A model generated the notes under the pieces. It was not told where the DNA came from and made no database searches. It saw only the letters and a list, made by a program, of their open reading frames with translations. Shown in pieces: positions 35,601 to 44,239 of a stretch of 64,000 nucleotides of DNA. Origin of the DNA: Zoogloea sp041914405 (GTDB lineage: Bacteria; Pseudomonadota; Gammaproteobacteria; Burkholderiales; Rhodocyclaceae). The stretch's first letter is position 1. Each line of letters begins with the position of its first letter. Where the stretch lies: NCBI RefSeq assembly GCF_041914405.1, contig NZ_JAYSDK010000018.1:1-64000 (forward strand), written 5' to 3'. Position numbers and translations under genes: made by a program.

Positions 35601-36162
35601 GCACGGCGCCGAATCCCGTCTGCTGCCCGGCCAGACCGCGCTCGCCGAGGCGGCCGCCCGCTACCTCTACAAGCTGATGGCCTACAAGGACGAGTACGAG
35701 GTGGCCCGCCTGCACAGCGATCCGGCCTTCCTGGCCCAGCTCGATGCCCAGTTCAAGCACGGCTACACGCTCAAGTACCACCTGGCGCCGCCGCTGCTGG
35801 CCGACCGAGATCCGAAGACCGGCGAGTTGCAGAAGAAGGTGTACGGCCCGTGGGTGCAGAAGGCCTTCCGCCTGCTGTCCCGCTTCAAGAGCCTGCGCGG
35901 CGGCAGTCTGGACGTTTTCGGCAAGAGCGCAGAGCGCCGCGAGGAACGCCAGGCCATCGAGGATTACATCGTGCTGCTGGATGACATCGTCGCCCGGCTC
36001 GACGCCGCCAATCACGCGGCGGCGGTGGACCTGGCCAGCGTGCCCGACGAGATCCGCGGCTACGGCCACGTGAAGGAGAAGAACGTGGCCGCCGCCAAGG
36101 CCCTGCAGGCCGAACGCCTGGAGGCCTTCCGCAACGCCCAGCCGCTGCAGATGCGGGCCTGA
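32626..36162 (+). CDS. fused indolepyruvate:ferredoxin oxidoreductase
   Basis: Large 2-oxoacid:ferredoxin oxidoreductase of 1178 residues, with IorA- and IorB-like parts in one chain. It decarboxylates aryl-pyruvates (indolepyruvate, phenylpyruvate) or related 2-oxoacids to acyl-CoA, using thiamine diphosphate. Seen: an N-terminal pyrimidine-binding part (FISGYRGSPVGMLD, IAGDDPSCKSSS), a TPP-binding part from NRTAWYCSGCPHNSSTV near 425, a Cys-rich iron-sulfur segment (CEGCGDCGEKSNC then SCNKDFSCVKGFCPS) near 630-670, a KKKKKG linker, and a gamma domain beginning VHVMGIGGTGSVTVVATLAN. The ATG at 32626 follows GAAGAGGA. It lies between the xyl genes and a porin; a link with degradation of an aromatic amino acid or arylacetate is plausible but unproven. 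Confidence 0.85.
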   Translation: MSSKQDLSNIFTQEQGSINLGGIDALVRLSLDQVRTDARRGLKTGMFISGYRGSPVGMLDAALIKQQKLLLENHIHFVDGLNEDLAATAVWGTQMMHTVGKPKFDGVTGMWYGKAPGVDRSGDALKHANYTGIGKNGGVLAIAGDDPSCKSSSLCSQSEPMLYHVGIPSLFPGNVQEILDLGLHGYNMSRLSGLWIGMKIVTNVADGSGTANVDPARLNFVTPDLNFDGKPFFPNMNLGMNVRVEALEMEQSLYTRRLEVARRYARANKLNNIVFENKDAWLGIVTAGKTYNDVRQAFLEMGLDDEALRRYGIRILKMGMLFPMEPTIVREFAEGLEEIFVIEEKRPFLEMFAKEVLYGRANAPRIVGKFDDEGKELLPHYGEFESDVIARALLKRLSRKARVESAEAWIKRLDEIHARNKLPTMNRTAWYCSGCPHNSSTVAPEGSIVSAGIGCHTMAMWMDRNVVMGTHMGGEGAQWIGMAPFTDTQHIFQNMGDGTYAHSGSLAVRYAASTGANITFKLLVNAHTSMTGGQEIMGAHPVAAMVSDLLANGVRRVIVTTDDLSDYSGVQLPGHTEVWHRDRLDEAQRELAATPGTTVLLHDQECAAELRRARSRGKAAEPAEVTIINERVCEGCGDCGEKSNCMSVEPVETEFGRKTRIHQSSCNKDFSCVKGFCPSFVTVTPNPEPAAGDAPKKKKKGRIPALERDIPQPEFKITGDFGVHVMGIGGTGSVTVVATLANAARMEGKHVVGLDQTGLAQKGGAVISDIKVSAQPFVGANKISDGSADLYLGFDILNATDPKNLDKCHPERTIAIVSTTETPTGHMVSDRHVQFPAVTGLTAGLNRVTRKADNVFLDGQALAEGLFGDSMATNLFMVGVAYQAGTLPLAAESIETAIRQSGVGVEMSLAAFKWGRMAVVDRAFVEAEVARGNAPVIALRAVPALTPAARAILDTVGAQGELKRLLEVRIPELIAYQDEAYAKRYADVVKKVHGAESRLLPGQTALAEAAARYLYKLMAYKDEYEVARLHSDPAFLAQLDAQFKHGYTLKYHLAPPLLADRDPKTGELQKKVYGPWVQKAFRLLSRFKSLRGGSLDVFGKSAERREERQAIEDYIVLLDDIVARLDAANHAAAVDLASVPDEIRGYGHVKEKNVAAAKALQAERLEAFRNAQPLQMRA

Positions 36163-36194
36163 GCCAAGGGCCCCGGGGGTCTGGGCAGAGGGCT

Positions 36195-36270
36195 GTGGGG
36201 GCGAATTCATTCGCCCTCCATCGCCCGCATTCCTTGACCAAGCTCCGCGGGCGAATGAATTCGCCCCCAC
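36195..36270. repeat. dispersed palindromic repeat, paired arms
   Basis: Arms 36195-36216 and 36249-36270 form a perfect 22-base inverted repeat with a 32-base centre, the same family as 10271-10337. It lies just after the oxidoreductase gene and before porin copy 2, mirroring its place after porin copy 1. Confidence 0.85.
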
Positions 36271-36298
36271 GGGAAATCGCTCCCACCAGTAGAACACC

Positions 36299-36323
36299 GG
36301 GCCGGCGGCTCTATTGCCGGCCC
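36299..36323. terminator. GC hairpin upstream of porin copy 2
   Basis: GGGCCGGC and GCCGGCCC form an 8-base stem with a 9-base loop between the repeat and the porin start. No T run follows, so its role is uncertain. Confidence 0.35.
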
Positions 36324-36390
36324 GACATACAGCCCCCACAGAGGGGCCAACCCATCCCGGCTAATCACCGGACCAAGGAAGAGACTGACC

Positions 36391-37761
36391 ATGCAGAACA
36401 ACAAGCCCGCCACCCTCCGTCGCCCGCTGAGCCTGCTCTTGCTGGCTGCCTTCGGCAGCGCCGCCGCCCCGGCCTTCGCTGAAAGCGAGATCGACGCGCT
36501 CAAGCGCGAACTGGCCGAACAGCGCCAGCTGATCCAGCAGCTCATGAAGAACCAGGAAGAGCAGAAGAAGACCGAGATTCAGACCGGCGGCCCGGCCCGT
36601 GGCGCCGGCCTGCAGATGGGTGTACCGACCGGCCCGTCCGGCACGCTGACGATCTACGGCGTGGCCGATGTCAGCGCCTCGACGGTGAACAGCGGCTACG
36701 GCCAGAAGTCCACCATCGGCTCCGGCGGCATGTCCTCGTCGCGGATCGGCTTCAAGGGCGAGAAGGAACTCGGCGACGACGTGAAGGCGGTGTACCTGAT
36801 GGAAGCCGGCCTGCTGTTCGACACGGGCTCGGTCGGCACCGGCGCGATCACGCCGGGCATCAACAACACCGCGGTGTCCAGTGGCGGCCAGACCAGCAAC
36901 GGCAGCCAGATCTTCTCGCGCCAGATCTACGCCGGTCTCTCGACCCGTTTCGGCACCGTCACCGCCGGCCGTCAGTATGCCGGCTCCTACACCTCGTCGG
37001 TGATGTCCGCGGCGATGGGCGCCGGCTTCTTCGGTTCGTCCGCTGGCCTGCTGCCGGTGATCGGTGGCATGCCGACGCGCCTGAACAATTCCCTCGTCTA
37101 CGCCTCGCCGAAGGTCGCCGGCTTCTCCGGTCAGCTGACGCTGAGCAGTGGTAGCGAGAACAACGTGAACATGGTGACGCCGGTCGCTGCGGGTTCGACG
37201 ACGGTGACCACCGACAAGGCCGGCCGTGGCGGCGACCTGGCGTTGTTCTACAGCGGCGGCCCGCTGAACGCGACCTTCACCACCTGGAGCCTGGATAACG
37301 GCAGCTACGTGGCCCCGGCGACCGGCGCGCAGGAGACCGGTCTCGCCAAGCGGCGCGGCTGGCAGGTCGGCGGCAGCTACAACCTGGGCTTTGCGACCCT
37401 GTACGGCAACTATGTGGCGGGCCGGATCAGCGGCGGCAACTACGAGAACGTGACGGGCACCCTGTCCAAGGCCGAAGGCTGGAGCGTCAGCGCCGGCATT
37501 CCGGTGTGGCGTGGCAAGGCTTTCGTGAGCTACAGCCAGCTCGACGACAAGTCGATCAAGAACCGCGACGCCAACCTGCTGGGCCTTGCCTACGCCTACA
37601 AGCTGCAGGACAGCACGACGCTGTACGGCACCTGGGGCAAGGTGCTCAACAAGGCCAACGGCACCTACAGCCTGACCGACGGCGGCAACCTGGTCGGCAC
37701 CGTCGCCAAGCCGGGCTACGACCCGAACGGCTACATGGTCGGTGTGAACCACGTGTTCTAA
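36391..37761 (+). CDS. outer-membrane porin (copy 2)
   Basis: Porin of 456 residues nearly identical to the protein at 8846-10210: signal peptide to AAPAFA (about residue 30), N-terminal coiled coil ESEIDALKRELAEQRQLIQ, barrel from TLTIYGVADVSAS to the terminal GVNHVF. The signal peptides of the two differ completely, whereas the mature proteins differ at few positions (for example SSRIG/TSSRLG and LFYSGG/LYYAGG). The ATG at 36391 has AAGGAAGAG. Placement next to the ben-xyl operon suggests uptake of aromatic acids. Confidence 0.9.
   Translation: MQNNKPATLRRPLSLLLLAAFGSAAAPAFAESEIDALKRELAEQRQLIQQLMKNQEEQKKTEIQTGGPARGAGLQMGVPTGPSGTLTIYGVADVSASTVNSGYGQKSTIGSGGMSSSRIGFKGEKELGDDVKAVYLMEAGLLFDTGSVGTGAITPGINNTAVSSGGQTSNGSQIFSRQIYAGLSTRFGTVTAGRQYAGSYTSSVMSAAMGAGFFGSSAGLLPVIGGMPTRLNNSLVYASPKVAGFSGQLTLSSGSENNVNMVTPVAAGSTTVTTDKAGRGGDLALFYSGGPLNATFTTWSLDNGSYVAPATGAQETGLAKRRGWQVGGSYNLGFATLYGNYVAGRISGGNYENVTGTLSKAEGWSVSAGIPVWRGKAFVSYSQLDDKSIKNRDANLLGLAYAYKLQDSTTLYGTWGKVLNKANGTYSLTDGGNLVGTVAKPGYDPNGYMVGVNHVF
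37317..37761 (+). repeat. 445-bp direct repeat, copy 2
   Basis: Identical base for base to 9766-10210. Both copies are in the same orientation, 27,551 bases apart, so recombination between them could delete or duplicate everything from the FlgB-like gene to the ben-xyl operon and the oxidoreductase. Confidence 0.9.
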
Positions 37762-37770
37762 AGCCGCAGC

Positions 37771-37837
37771 GGCCTTGCGTAGCAAGGCCTGAAGCAAGAG
37801 AAAGAACTGCGGGGGCGATTCACATTCGCCCCCGCAG
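37771..37837. terminator. two hairpins after porin copy 2
   Basis: GGCCTTGC/GCAAGGCC (37771-37778, 37782-37789) has a 3-base loop. Then CTGCGGGGGCGA/TCGCCCCCGCAG (37807-37818, 37826-37837) forms a perfect 12-base stem with a 7-base loop; its GGGGGCGA core resembles the dispersed repeat arms. They lie between a rightward and a leftward gene and can end both transcripts. Confidence 0.55.
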
Positions 37838-37877
37838 CCACGTTGAAGGTGGAAGAACCCTGCGCCAGGGCGCTGGA

Positions 37878-39050
37878 TCAGCTTGTTGAGTCCTTGCCCG
37901 CCCGGATGTTGGCCAACAGGCCGCCCAGTTGGGAATCGAAATCCAGCCCTCTGTCGAATGCCGTCATGGTCTGCTCGATGCCACGGGACAGCATGGACAG
38001 CATCTGCTCTTCCTGGATCTCTGAAAGGCCGAGGTAAATCAGCTCCTTGGCAAAAAACTGGTTGAGTTCATGCAGGCTCAGGCGGGTTTCTGCCTGCAGC
38101 GCACGGTACTGCTCGCGCAAGCTCAATATGGCGTTCTCCACCCCCGCCGCGGTGTCTTGCAGAAGCGTGGTGCGGGCCTGGATCTCGCTGTCGCGCAGCA
38201 GGGCCAGCATGCTCGCCTCGCAGCCTTCGGCGATGATGGCCAGGTGGTCGCGCAGGCGGCCGCAACGATCCTCGTCCTCGATCGGGAAATTATTGACGAG
38301 GATGGAAACGTGCGGGTAGTTGATGACGATCTTGCGGCGGAACTGGAAGATGCGCTCCATCTTGCGGACCTGCTCGAACACCGACTCCTCCAGCGGCGCC
38401 GCGCTTCCTGAGGGGACGAAGGTCTTGGCGCGGCCGGGCGCACCGAGCTGCACATGGGCATCCAGACCGTAGTCGCGCAGGGCGGCGATGGTCAGACGGG
38501 CCAGTTCGGCCATGTCAGTACAGGCCAGGCCACTGCGCAGGAACTGCAGCGCCACGCCGCTCTCGCCCAGGTTGGTGAGAAAGGACATGGCCATCTTCTG
38601 CATTGAGTCCTTTTCGGACTGCATGCGCTTCCGCTCGGCGACCAGCGTGACCAGCGCCCGTACCTTGCTCAGCACTTCTTCCGGTGCCGGCGGCTTGGCG
38701 ATGAAGTCGTCGCCACCCGACTCATAGGCCTGGAGGCGTTCTTCCAGCGTGTCGTGGCCGGAGAAGAAGATGACGACCGGCTGTTCCGTGGGTGAAGACC
38801 ACTCCTCGAGCGAACGCAGGCGACGGCAGGTCTCATAGCCGTCGATGCCGCTCATCTGGATGTCCAGCAGCACAACGTCGGGGGCGAAACGGATGATGTG
38901 GTCGAGGCAGGCTTCGCCGGAGGGCAGGGTGCAGGTCTCGAATTCGTCCTCGAGCAGGGTCTCGAGCAGGCTGGCGGAAATATCGTCGTCATCGACGATC
39001 ATCACGCGCGCTCGCTGTGCTGAATTGTCTTCGAACAGGTCCTCACTCAT
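37878..39050 (-). CDS. response regulator with unrecognised C-terminal module
   Basis: Protein of 390 residues. The REC domain (about 14-135) has the acidic DDDD at 20-23, phospho-acceptor Asp63 (VVLLDIQMSGIDG) and Lys119 (DFIAKP). A predicted coiled coil follows near 135-155, then about 230 residues of no recognised family, including INYPHVSILVNNFPIEDEDR (244-263). The same module occurs in the protein at 44240-45367. There is no DNA-binding, GGDEF or EAL domain. The ATG at 39050 overlaps the upstream HD-GYP stop (ATGA), so it is the third gene of a coupled kinase, HD-GYP, REC unit and probably receives phosphate from that kinase. Confidence 0.8.
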   Translation of the reverse strand: MSEDLFEDNSAQRARVMIVDDDDISASLLETLLEDEFETCTLPSGEACLDHIIRFAPDVVLLDIQMSGIDGYETCRRLRSLEEWSSPTEQPVVIFFSGHDTLEERLQAYESGGDDFIAKPPAPEEVLSKVRALVTLVAERKRMQSEKDSMQKMAMSFLTNLGESGVALQFLRSGLACTDMAELARLTIAALRDYGLDAHVQLGAPGRAKTFVPSGSAAPLEESVFEQVRKMERIFQFRRKIVINYPHVSILVNNFPIEDEDRCGRLRDHLAIIAEGCEASMLALLRDSEIQARTTLLQDTAAGVENAILSLREQYRALQAETRLSLHELNQFFAKELIYLGLSEIQEEQMLSMLSRGIEQTMTAFDRGLDFDSQLGGLLANIRAGKDSTS

Positions 39051-40049
39051 TTTTGCTTTTCCGTGGCGTTTTCTCGTGCATCCCACAACGCCTTGATCTC
39101 GAGGAGTTGTGGGATGATTTTGGTGAATATCCCGACCAGACGCGGCTCGAAGTGGGTCCCGGCGTTTTCCTCGACGAACCTTATCACGCGCTCTATTGGC
39201 CACGCATCCTTGTATGGCCGCTTCATGGTCAGGGCATCAAAGACGTCGGCCAACGCGACTATCCGAGCCGATTCGGGGATCGCAGTGCCGGCGAGGCCAT
39301 CGGGGTAGCCGCCGCCGTCCCATTTCTCGTGGTGGCGCAGGGCGAGTTCGGCCGCTAGCTGGAAGACCGGCGCCTTGCTCTTGGCAAGGATCTCGTGGCC
39401 GATGGTGGTGTGGGTGCGCATGATGACCCATTCGTCGGCGTCGAGCTTGCCGGGCTTGCGCAGGATGGCCCCGGGAATGCCGATCTTGCCGGTGTCGTGC
39501 AGGCGCAGCGAGTTCCAGCAGCATGCAGGCTTCCTCGTTCCAGCCGGCAGCGGCGGCAATTGCCCGGGCGTAAGCAGCCATCCGCCAGATGTGCAAACCG
39601 GTATCGGTGTCGTTGAAGTGCCCGGCCTCGCCGAGCATGCTGATGGCGTCTCGATGGCTCTGTTCGAGCTCGGAGGCGCGTACCAGGTTGAGCTGATTCG
39701 CGACCCGTACCTGGACGATCGCCGGGTGGATGGGTTTGGTGATGTAATCCACCGCTCCGACCTGGAAGCCGTAGGTTTCGTCCGGGGTTTCCGACAGGCT
39801 GGTGACGAAGATGACCGGGATTGCCGCGGTCTGCGGATCGGCCTTCAGCTGGCGGCAGGCTTCGTAGCCGTCCATGCCGGGCATCTGGATGTCCAGGAGG
39901 ATCAGGGCGGGATTGTGGCGGCGGGCAGCGGCAAGCGCATCGCTGCCGCAGTTGGCGAACACCAGCTTGTAGTTGGCTTTCAGCGCCTGGCGCATGGCGT
40001 CCAGGTTCAGTGGCTCGTCGTCGACGACGAGGATGGGTCCGATGGTCAT
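39047..40049 (-). pseudogene. REC-HD-GYP protein, frameshifted
   Basis: RpfG-like response regulator with c-di-GMP phosphodiesterase domain, broken by a frameshift. The first part (start at 40049) has REC with Asp53 (ILLDIQMPGMDG) and runs to WNEEACMLLELAAP near residue 182. The frame then changes near 39500-39506, and the HD-GYP part continues in another frame as LHDTGKIGIPGAILRKPGKL, with HHEKWDGGGYPDGL further on. The expected APLHDTGKIG suggests two bases (GC) are missing. All catalytic motifs remain, so a sequencing error or a very recent mutation is likely. Overlaps at both ends (ATGA with the kinase and with the next REC gene) show it belongs to a tight operon. Confidence 0.8.
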
Positions 40050-43000
40050 CCGCGGCCTCCATGGATCATGCCGAGACCTTGGGCCAGTGCGCTGAGCGCC
40101 TTTTCCGCACCGCGGAAGTCGTAGTTGGACAGGGCGTCGGTCAGAGCCTTCAACTGGTCCTCCGCTACTTGAGACTTGAGTTGGGTGATGAAAGGTTCCA
40201 CCTCGTCCGGATCGTCGCTTTGCAGCGCCTGCCGTATCTGCTCCAGTAGGGGGCTCAGATTGACCGTCTGGACCGGCGGCTTGCCGGTCGAGCCTGTGCT
40301 GACCGGGGCCGCAGCGGCGATCTGTGCCAGGGTGAGTGCCAGTGCTTCCCTGAAAGCCTCGAAGGCCGTGTCGCAGTCTTCACGCTGCTTGAGCTGGAGT
40401 TCGAGTGTCCGGGCCGCATCGGCCAGCATTTCGAGCCCGATGTTGGCGGCGGCGCCCCGGAGCTTATGGACCAGCGCAGTCCTGTCGGCAATGTCGGCGG
40501 CTTCCAGTCGCGTCATGGCGTCGCCAAACTGGTCGACGAATTTCTGCAGGAAGCGCTGGTGTTTCTCCCGGCTTCCCCACAGGGATGCGCCGCGCTCGAA
40601 GGAAATGACGGGCAGTGCCCGATCTGCCGGGACTTGGCTGCTTGGGCTGGCGAGTGAGGGTACAGGCTCGGGCGCTGTGACGGTGGGTGCATCTTGAGCA
40701 GGAGATGGCGTGGTTGCGGCGGCGCCCAGCCAGCGGAGCAGGGTCCGGTGAAGAATCGGAGGCTCCACCGGCTTGGAGACGAAGTCGCTCATGCCGGCTT
40801 CTTCGCAGCGCTTGCGGTCGTCCTCGAAGGCGTTGGCGGTCATCGCGATGATGGGAACGGCATCGAGGCCCTGAATCGCGCGTATCCGCTGCGTTGCTTC
40901 CAGGCCGTCCATGACCGGCATCTGCATGTCCATCAGGATCAGGTCGTAGGCCTTGCGCTGAGCCATTTCAACGGCTTCCACGCCGTTGTTGGCGACGTCC
41001 GCGGTAAGTCCGAAATCGGCCAGGATCTCCCGTGCCACGTCCTGATTGAGCTCATTGTCCTCGACGACGAGAATCCGTGCGTCGGAGCGGAAGGGGGCAT
41101 TGTCGGGTGGCTCGGTCGTCGCGCGCAGCATGTCCGGCGAGCCAACCGCCAGCCGCGCGGTAAACCAGAAGGCGCTGCCGACACCCGGCTGGCTGCGCAC
41201 GCCGGCGTCGCCGTTCATCAGCATCGCCAGCTTGCGCGAGATGACCAGCCCGAGCCCTGTGCCACCGTATTTTCGCGAGGTTGAGGTGTCGGCCTGGCTG
41301 AAGGCCTGAAAGAGGCGCGATTGCTGCTCGGAAGAAATGCCGATGCCCTCATCTTCGACCTCGAAACGCAGGGTGGCGTGCTCGTCCTGCAGGGCGTCGA
41401 GGCCGGCCCTGATGACGATGCTGCCGCGGTCGCTGAACTTCACCGCGTTGTTGATGAAGTTGATGAGAATCTGCCCAAGCCGCAGCGCATCGCCCATGAC
41501 GATCATGTCGTTCAGGCGGTCATCGATCTCCTGGCGCAGGCTCAGGCCCTTCTCCTCGGCCAGCATGACCAGCATGCTGTGGGCGCGGTCGACCACCGTC
41601 GGTACGCGGAAGGCTTGGCTTTGCAGGTGTATCTGCTCGGCCTCGATCTTCGAGAGGTCCAGAATGTCGTTGATGATGGCCAGCAGGTGACGCCCGGAGG
41701 TGATGACCTCATCCAGCTTGGCAGCATGCTCGGTGCCGGCAAAGGGCTTCTTCAGCAGCTGGGAGAAGCCGATGATCACGTTGAGCGGTGTCCGTATCTC
41801 ATGGGACATGTTGGCGAGGAAGGTGCTTTTTGCGCGGTTGGCGTCCTCTGCCTCCTCGACCCGCTTTTCAAGCTGCAGGTTGAGTTCCTTGATGGTCCGC
41901 GAACGCTCTTCAACCAGGTTCTCCAGGTGGTCGCGATAACTGGCCAGCGATATCTCGGCGTACTTGCGCTCGATCGCCAGGGAGACCAGGGTGGATACAT
42001 GGCCTATCAGCTGGATGTCGTTGGCGCTCGGCAGGGAAGGGCTGCGGTGATAGATGGCGAAGGTGCCGAGCACCTGATGGCCTGAGTCCTTGATGGGCTC
42101 GGACCAGCATGAGGCGAGCCCGGCCTGGGCCGCGATGTCCCGATATTTCGGCCAGAAAGGATGGGTCTGGATATTTTCGATGATGACCCGCTCTCCGGAA
42201 TGGGCGGCCGTGCCGCACGCACCTTCGCCGGGGGCTATAGGCAGGCCGTCGATGGCATTCATGTAGAACGCGGGCAGATTGGCGGCGGCGCAGTGCAACA
42301 GCCGACCGCCGTCCGGGCCTATCAGCAGGATGCTGCACAGGGCGGTGGGATCAATCTTTTCGATCCCCCGCACGATGGCGTCGAGGATCTTTTCCAATGG
42401 CGCGCCCTCGATGAGGAGCTGGAGCGCATTGCTGCGGAATTTCTCGAGCTCCTCCGCCCGATTGCGTTCAGTGAAGTCCGCGATGTTGGCGAGCGCAAAA
42501 TCCCGGTTGTTGTCACGGAAATGGCTCAGGCCGACCTCGATGGGGAACAGGTCGCCACTCTTGCGCTTGCCATGCAGGGCGGTGCCCCGGCCCATCTTGC
42601 GGTTGAAGGGATGGCTGAAATAGGCGGCCAGAAAGGCGGCGTGAGCGTCGCGCCGGTCGTCGGGCAGCAGCACGGAGAGGGATTGCCCTATCAGCTCGTC
42701 GTGGGTATAGCCGAAGATGCGGCCCAGCTCCCGGTTGGCCATGACGATCCTGCTGTTCACGTCCACCACCGCGAGGCCGTTGGAATTGGCTTCGAAGACG
42801 ACCTTGAAGTTCTGCTGGGCCTGGTAAAGCAGCTGGGTGGCACGGGCCTCCTCGCGGGCGATCTGTTCCGCGTTGTAGGATGCATTGCGCAGGGCGTTCG
42901 AAATGACGAGCCGGCGGCAGCCGAGCGCAAAAAGGATCAACAGCAGCAGGCTGCTGACACCGATCTGCGACCACACCTCCCACCGCACCTGGGCAAGATC

Positions 43001-43975
43001 GTCTTGTGGCAGGCGGCTCACGACTTTCCAGGCATTGCGGGTCTCGACCCGGCCATCATAGGTTTTGGAGAGGGCACTGGTGGACCAGGTCCAGACGTCG
43101 TCGCCGATGAACTGCTGCCCGCTTTCCGCAGCGGCAATGGCGCGCCACGCTTCCGGGTAACGGCTGTTGAACGTGTACGGGCGCTTCAGGATGAAGCCCC
43201 ATTCTTCGGACGGATCGGGGCTGCGCAGCCAGTGGCCCTCGCTGTTCAGCAGCTGCAGGCGTGACGCGAGCGGTGCAGCGCTCTTGACGAAGGCCTCGAT
43301 ATTGCTGCCGGCAGCCAGGTTGATCATCAGGAAGCCACGCGCCTTGCCGTGCTCGTCGAATACGCGCTGAGCCACCCGCAGGGTTGGGGTGTAGGGTTCG
43401 GCGATGCGCGAGCCGTCCATCAGCAGGTCCAGCGGGGAGATGTAAATCAGGTTGCCCTGCATCTCCATGATGTCTTTGAAGAAATAACGGTTCCGCTTGT
43501 TCTGCAGTTGCGTGCGCGGAATGGGCCTGCCTTCCAGACCGTTCAGGTCGACGCGAACCTGCTCCTGTCCATCCTGATCGATCCAGCGCACCGAGCTGTA
43601 GCCTGGGTTGCGGGCGAGCAGGGTCACGAACGCCTCCTGCATCTGCGCGAGGCTTGCCTGGGACGGCGCCAGGTAGGCATCGCGGATCGGCGCCTCGGTC
43701 ACCAGGCTCTGGATATGGCCCAGGGGAACCACAAGGTCGTCTTCGAGGCGGCGACGGGCGACGGAAACGTGTTCCTGCTCGTTGGCAAGAAGCGGCGTTA
43801 TCGCAACCCGTTCCGACGAGCGGCCGAGTAACCAGGCGCCACCGATAACAATCAACGCCGCCGGCAGAAACATGTACAGGAACTGGATCAACAGATCCCG
43901 CCTGCCTATTTCGCCAATATCCTTGAGGTCACCAGGAATGAAAAGATTGAAACTAATGCGGGCCTCCTGATTCAT
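40046..43975 (-). CDS. hybrid sensor histidine kinase
   Basis: Membrane-bound hybrid kinase of 1309 residues. Order: transmembrane helix 1 (about 28-50), a large periplasmic sensor of Cache type (about 51-335), transmembrane helix 2 (about 338-355), PAS (about 385-505), GAF (about 515-670), coiled coil, HisKA with phospho-His725 (NMSHEIRTPLN), HATPase (NAVKF, DEGIGIS, GGTGLGL near 905), REC with Asp1016 (LILMDMQMPVMDG), and a C-terminal Hpt domain with His1170 (LVHKLRGAAANIG). It can thus run a full internal phosphorelay. Its TGA overlaps the next gene's ATG; the two genes that follow both carry REC domains and are the likely partners, linking an external signal to c-di-GMP breakdown. Confidence 0.88.
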   Translation of the reverse strand: MNQEARISFNLFIPGDLKDIGEIGRRDLLIQFLYMFLPAALIVIGGAWLLGRSSERVAITPLLANEQEHVSVARRRLEDDLVVPLGHIQSLVTEAPIRDAYLAPSQASLAQMQEAFVTLLARNPGYSSVRWIDQDGQEQVRVDLNGLEGRPIPRTQLQNKRNRYFFKDIMEMQGNLIYISPLDLLMDGSRIAEPYTPTLRVAQRVFDEHGKARGFLMINLAAGSNIEAFVKSAAPLASRLQLLNSEGHWLRSPDPSEEWGFILKRPYTFNSRYPEAWRAIAAAESGQQFIGDDVWTWSTSALSKTYDGRVETRNAWKVVSRLPQDDLAQVRWEVWSQIGVSSLLLLILFALGCRRLVISNALRNASYNAEQIAREEARATQLLYQAQQNFKVVFEANSNGLAVVDVNSRIVMANRELGRIFGYTHDELIGQSLSVLLPDDRRDAHAAFLAAYFSHPFNRKMGRGTALHGKRKSGDLFPIEVGLSHFRDNNRDFALANIADFTERNRAEELEKFRSNALQLLIEGAPLEKILDAIVRGIEKIDPTALCSILLIGPDGGRLLHCAAANLPAFYMNAIDGLPIAPGEGACGTAAHSGERVIIENIQTHPFWPKYRDIAAQAGLASCWSEPIKDSGHQVLGTFAIYHRSPSLPSANDIQLIGHVSTLVSLAIERKYAEISLASYRDHLENLVEERSRTIKELNLQLEKRVEEAEDANRAKSTFLANMSHEIRTPLNVIIGFSQLLKKPFAGTEHAAKLDEVITSGRHLLAIINDILDLSKIEAEQIHLQSQAFRVPTVVDRAHSMLVMLAEEKGLSLRQEIDDRLNDMIVMGDALRLGQILINFINNAVKFSDRGSIVIRAGLDALQDEHATLRFEVEDEGIGISSEQQSRLFQAFSQADTSTSRKYGGTGLGLVISRKLAMLMNGDAGVRSQPGVGSAFWFTARLAVGSPDMLRATTEPPDNAPFRSDARILVVEDNELNQDVAREILADFGLTADVANNGVEAVEMAQRKAYDLILMDMQMPVMDGLEATQRIRAIQGLDAVPIIAMTANAFEDDRKRCEEAGMSDFVSKPVEPPILHRTLLRWLGAAATTPSPAQDAPTVTAPEPVPSLASPSSQVPADRALPVISFERGASLWGSREKHQRFLQKFVDQFGDAMTRLEAADIADRTALVHKLRGAAANIGLEMLADAARTLELQLKQREDCDTAFEAFREALALTLAQIAAAAPVSTGSTGKPPVQTVNLSPLLEQIRQALQSDDPDEVEPFITQLKSQVAEDQLKALTDALSNYDFRGAEKALSALAQGLGMIHGGRG

Positions 43976-44239
43976 TCGAAGAATATCGATGAATTCTGCT
44001 GTTCATGATATTCCCCGGCTGTGCTGGAGGATAGTGAAACGGCGCACATCTTTAAAGAAGGTGCGCCGCCTTGTGTCTATTGCCCGTGAATTGTGTGACT
44101 AAGGGATTTCCCTTGCGTATGAAGGGTTTTCACCGACTCGGCCACTCCGGCGAAATTCCCGCTTTATGAATAGTGTTATTAGCGGCCCAATAATAATCTC
44201 AGCTCGAAATGCCGCTGCCATGAATGGCGGTGCTGTGGC
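43976..44239. other. intergenic region with a hairpin (44041-44067)
   Basis: GGCGCAC (44041-44047) and GTGCGCC (44061-44067) form a 7-base stem with a 13-base loop. It lies between the kinase start and the stop of the next REC gene on the same strand, so it may end the transcript from 45367. A tRNA-like stretch at 44105-44152 was examined and rejected. No gene seen. Confidence 0.4.

Noticed and set aside
32629..36339. A minus-strand open frame of about 1236 codons antisense to the indolepyruvate oxidoreductase.
   Set aside because: The plus-strand protein has clear domains; the antisense product is low-complexity and has no motif. It is a by-product of codon bias.
44105..44152. Minus-strand stretch that resembles the start of a class II tRNA, with a D-arm-like TGGCCGAGTCGG and a CCCTT/AAGGG stem around a 7-base loop.
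   Set aside because: No T-arm (GGTTCGAATCC-like), no matching 3' acceptor strand, and A instead of T at position 33. It fails as a tRNA.
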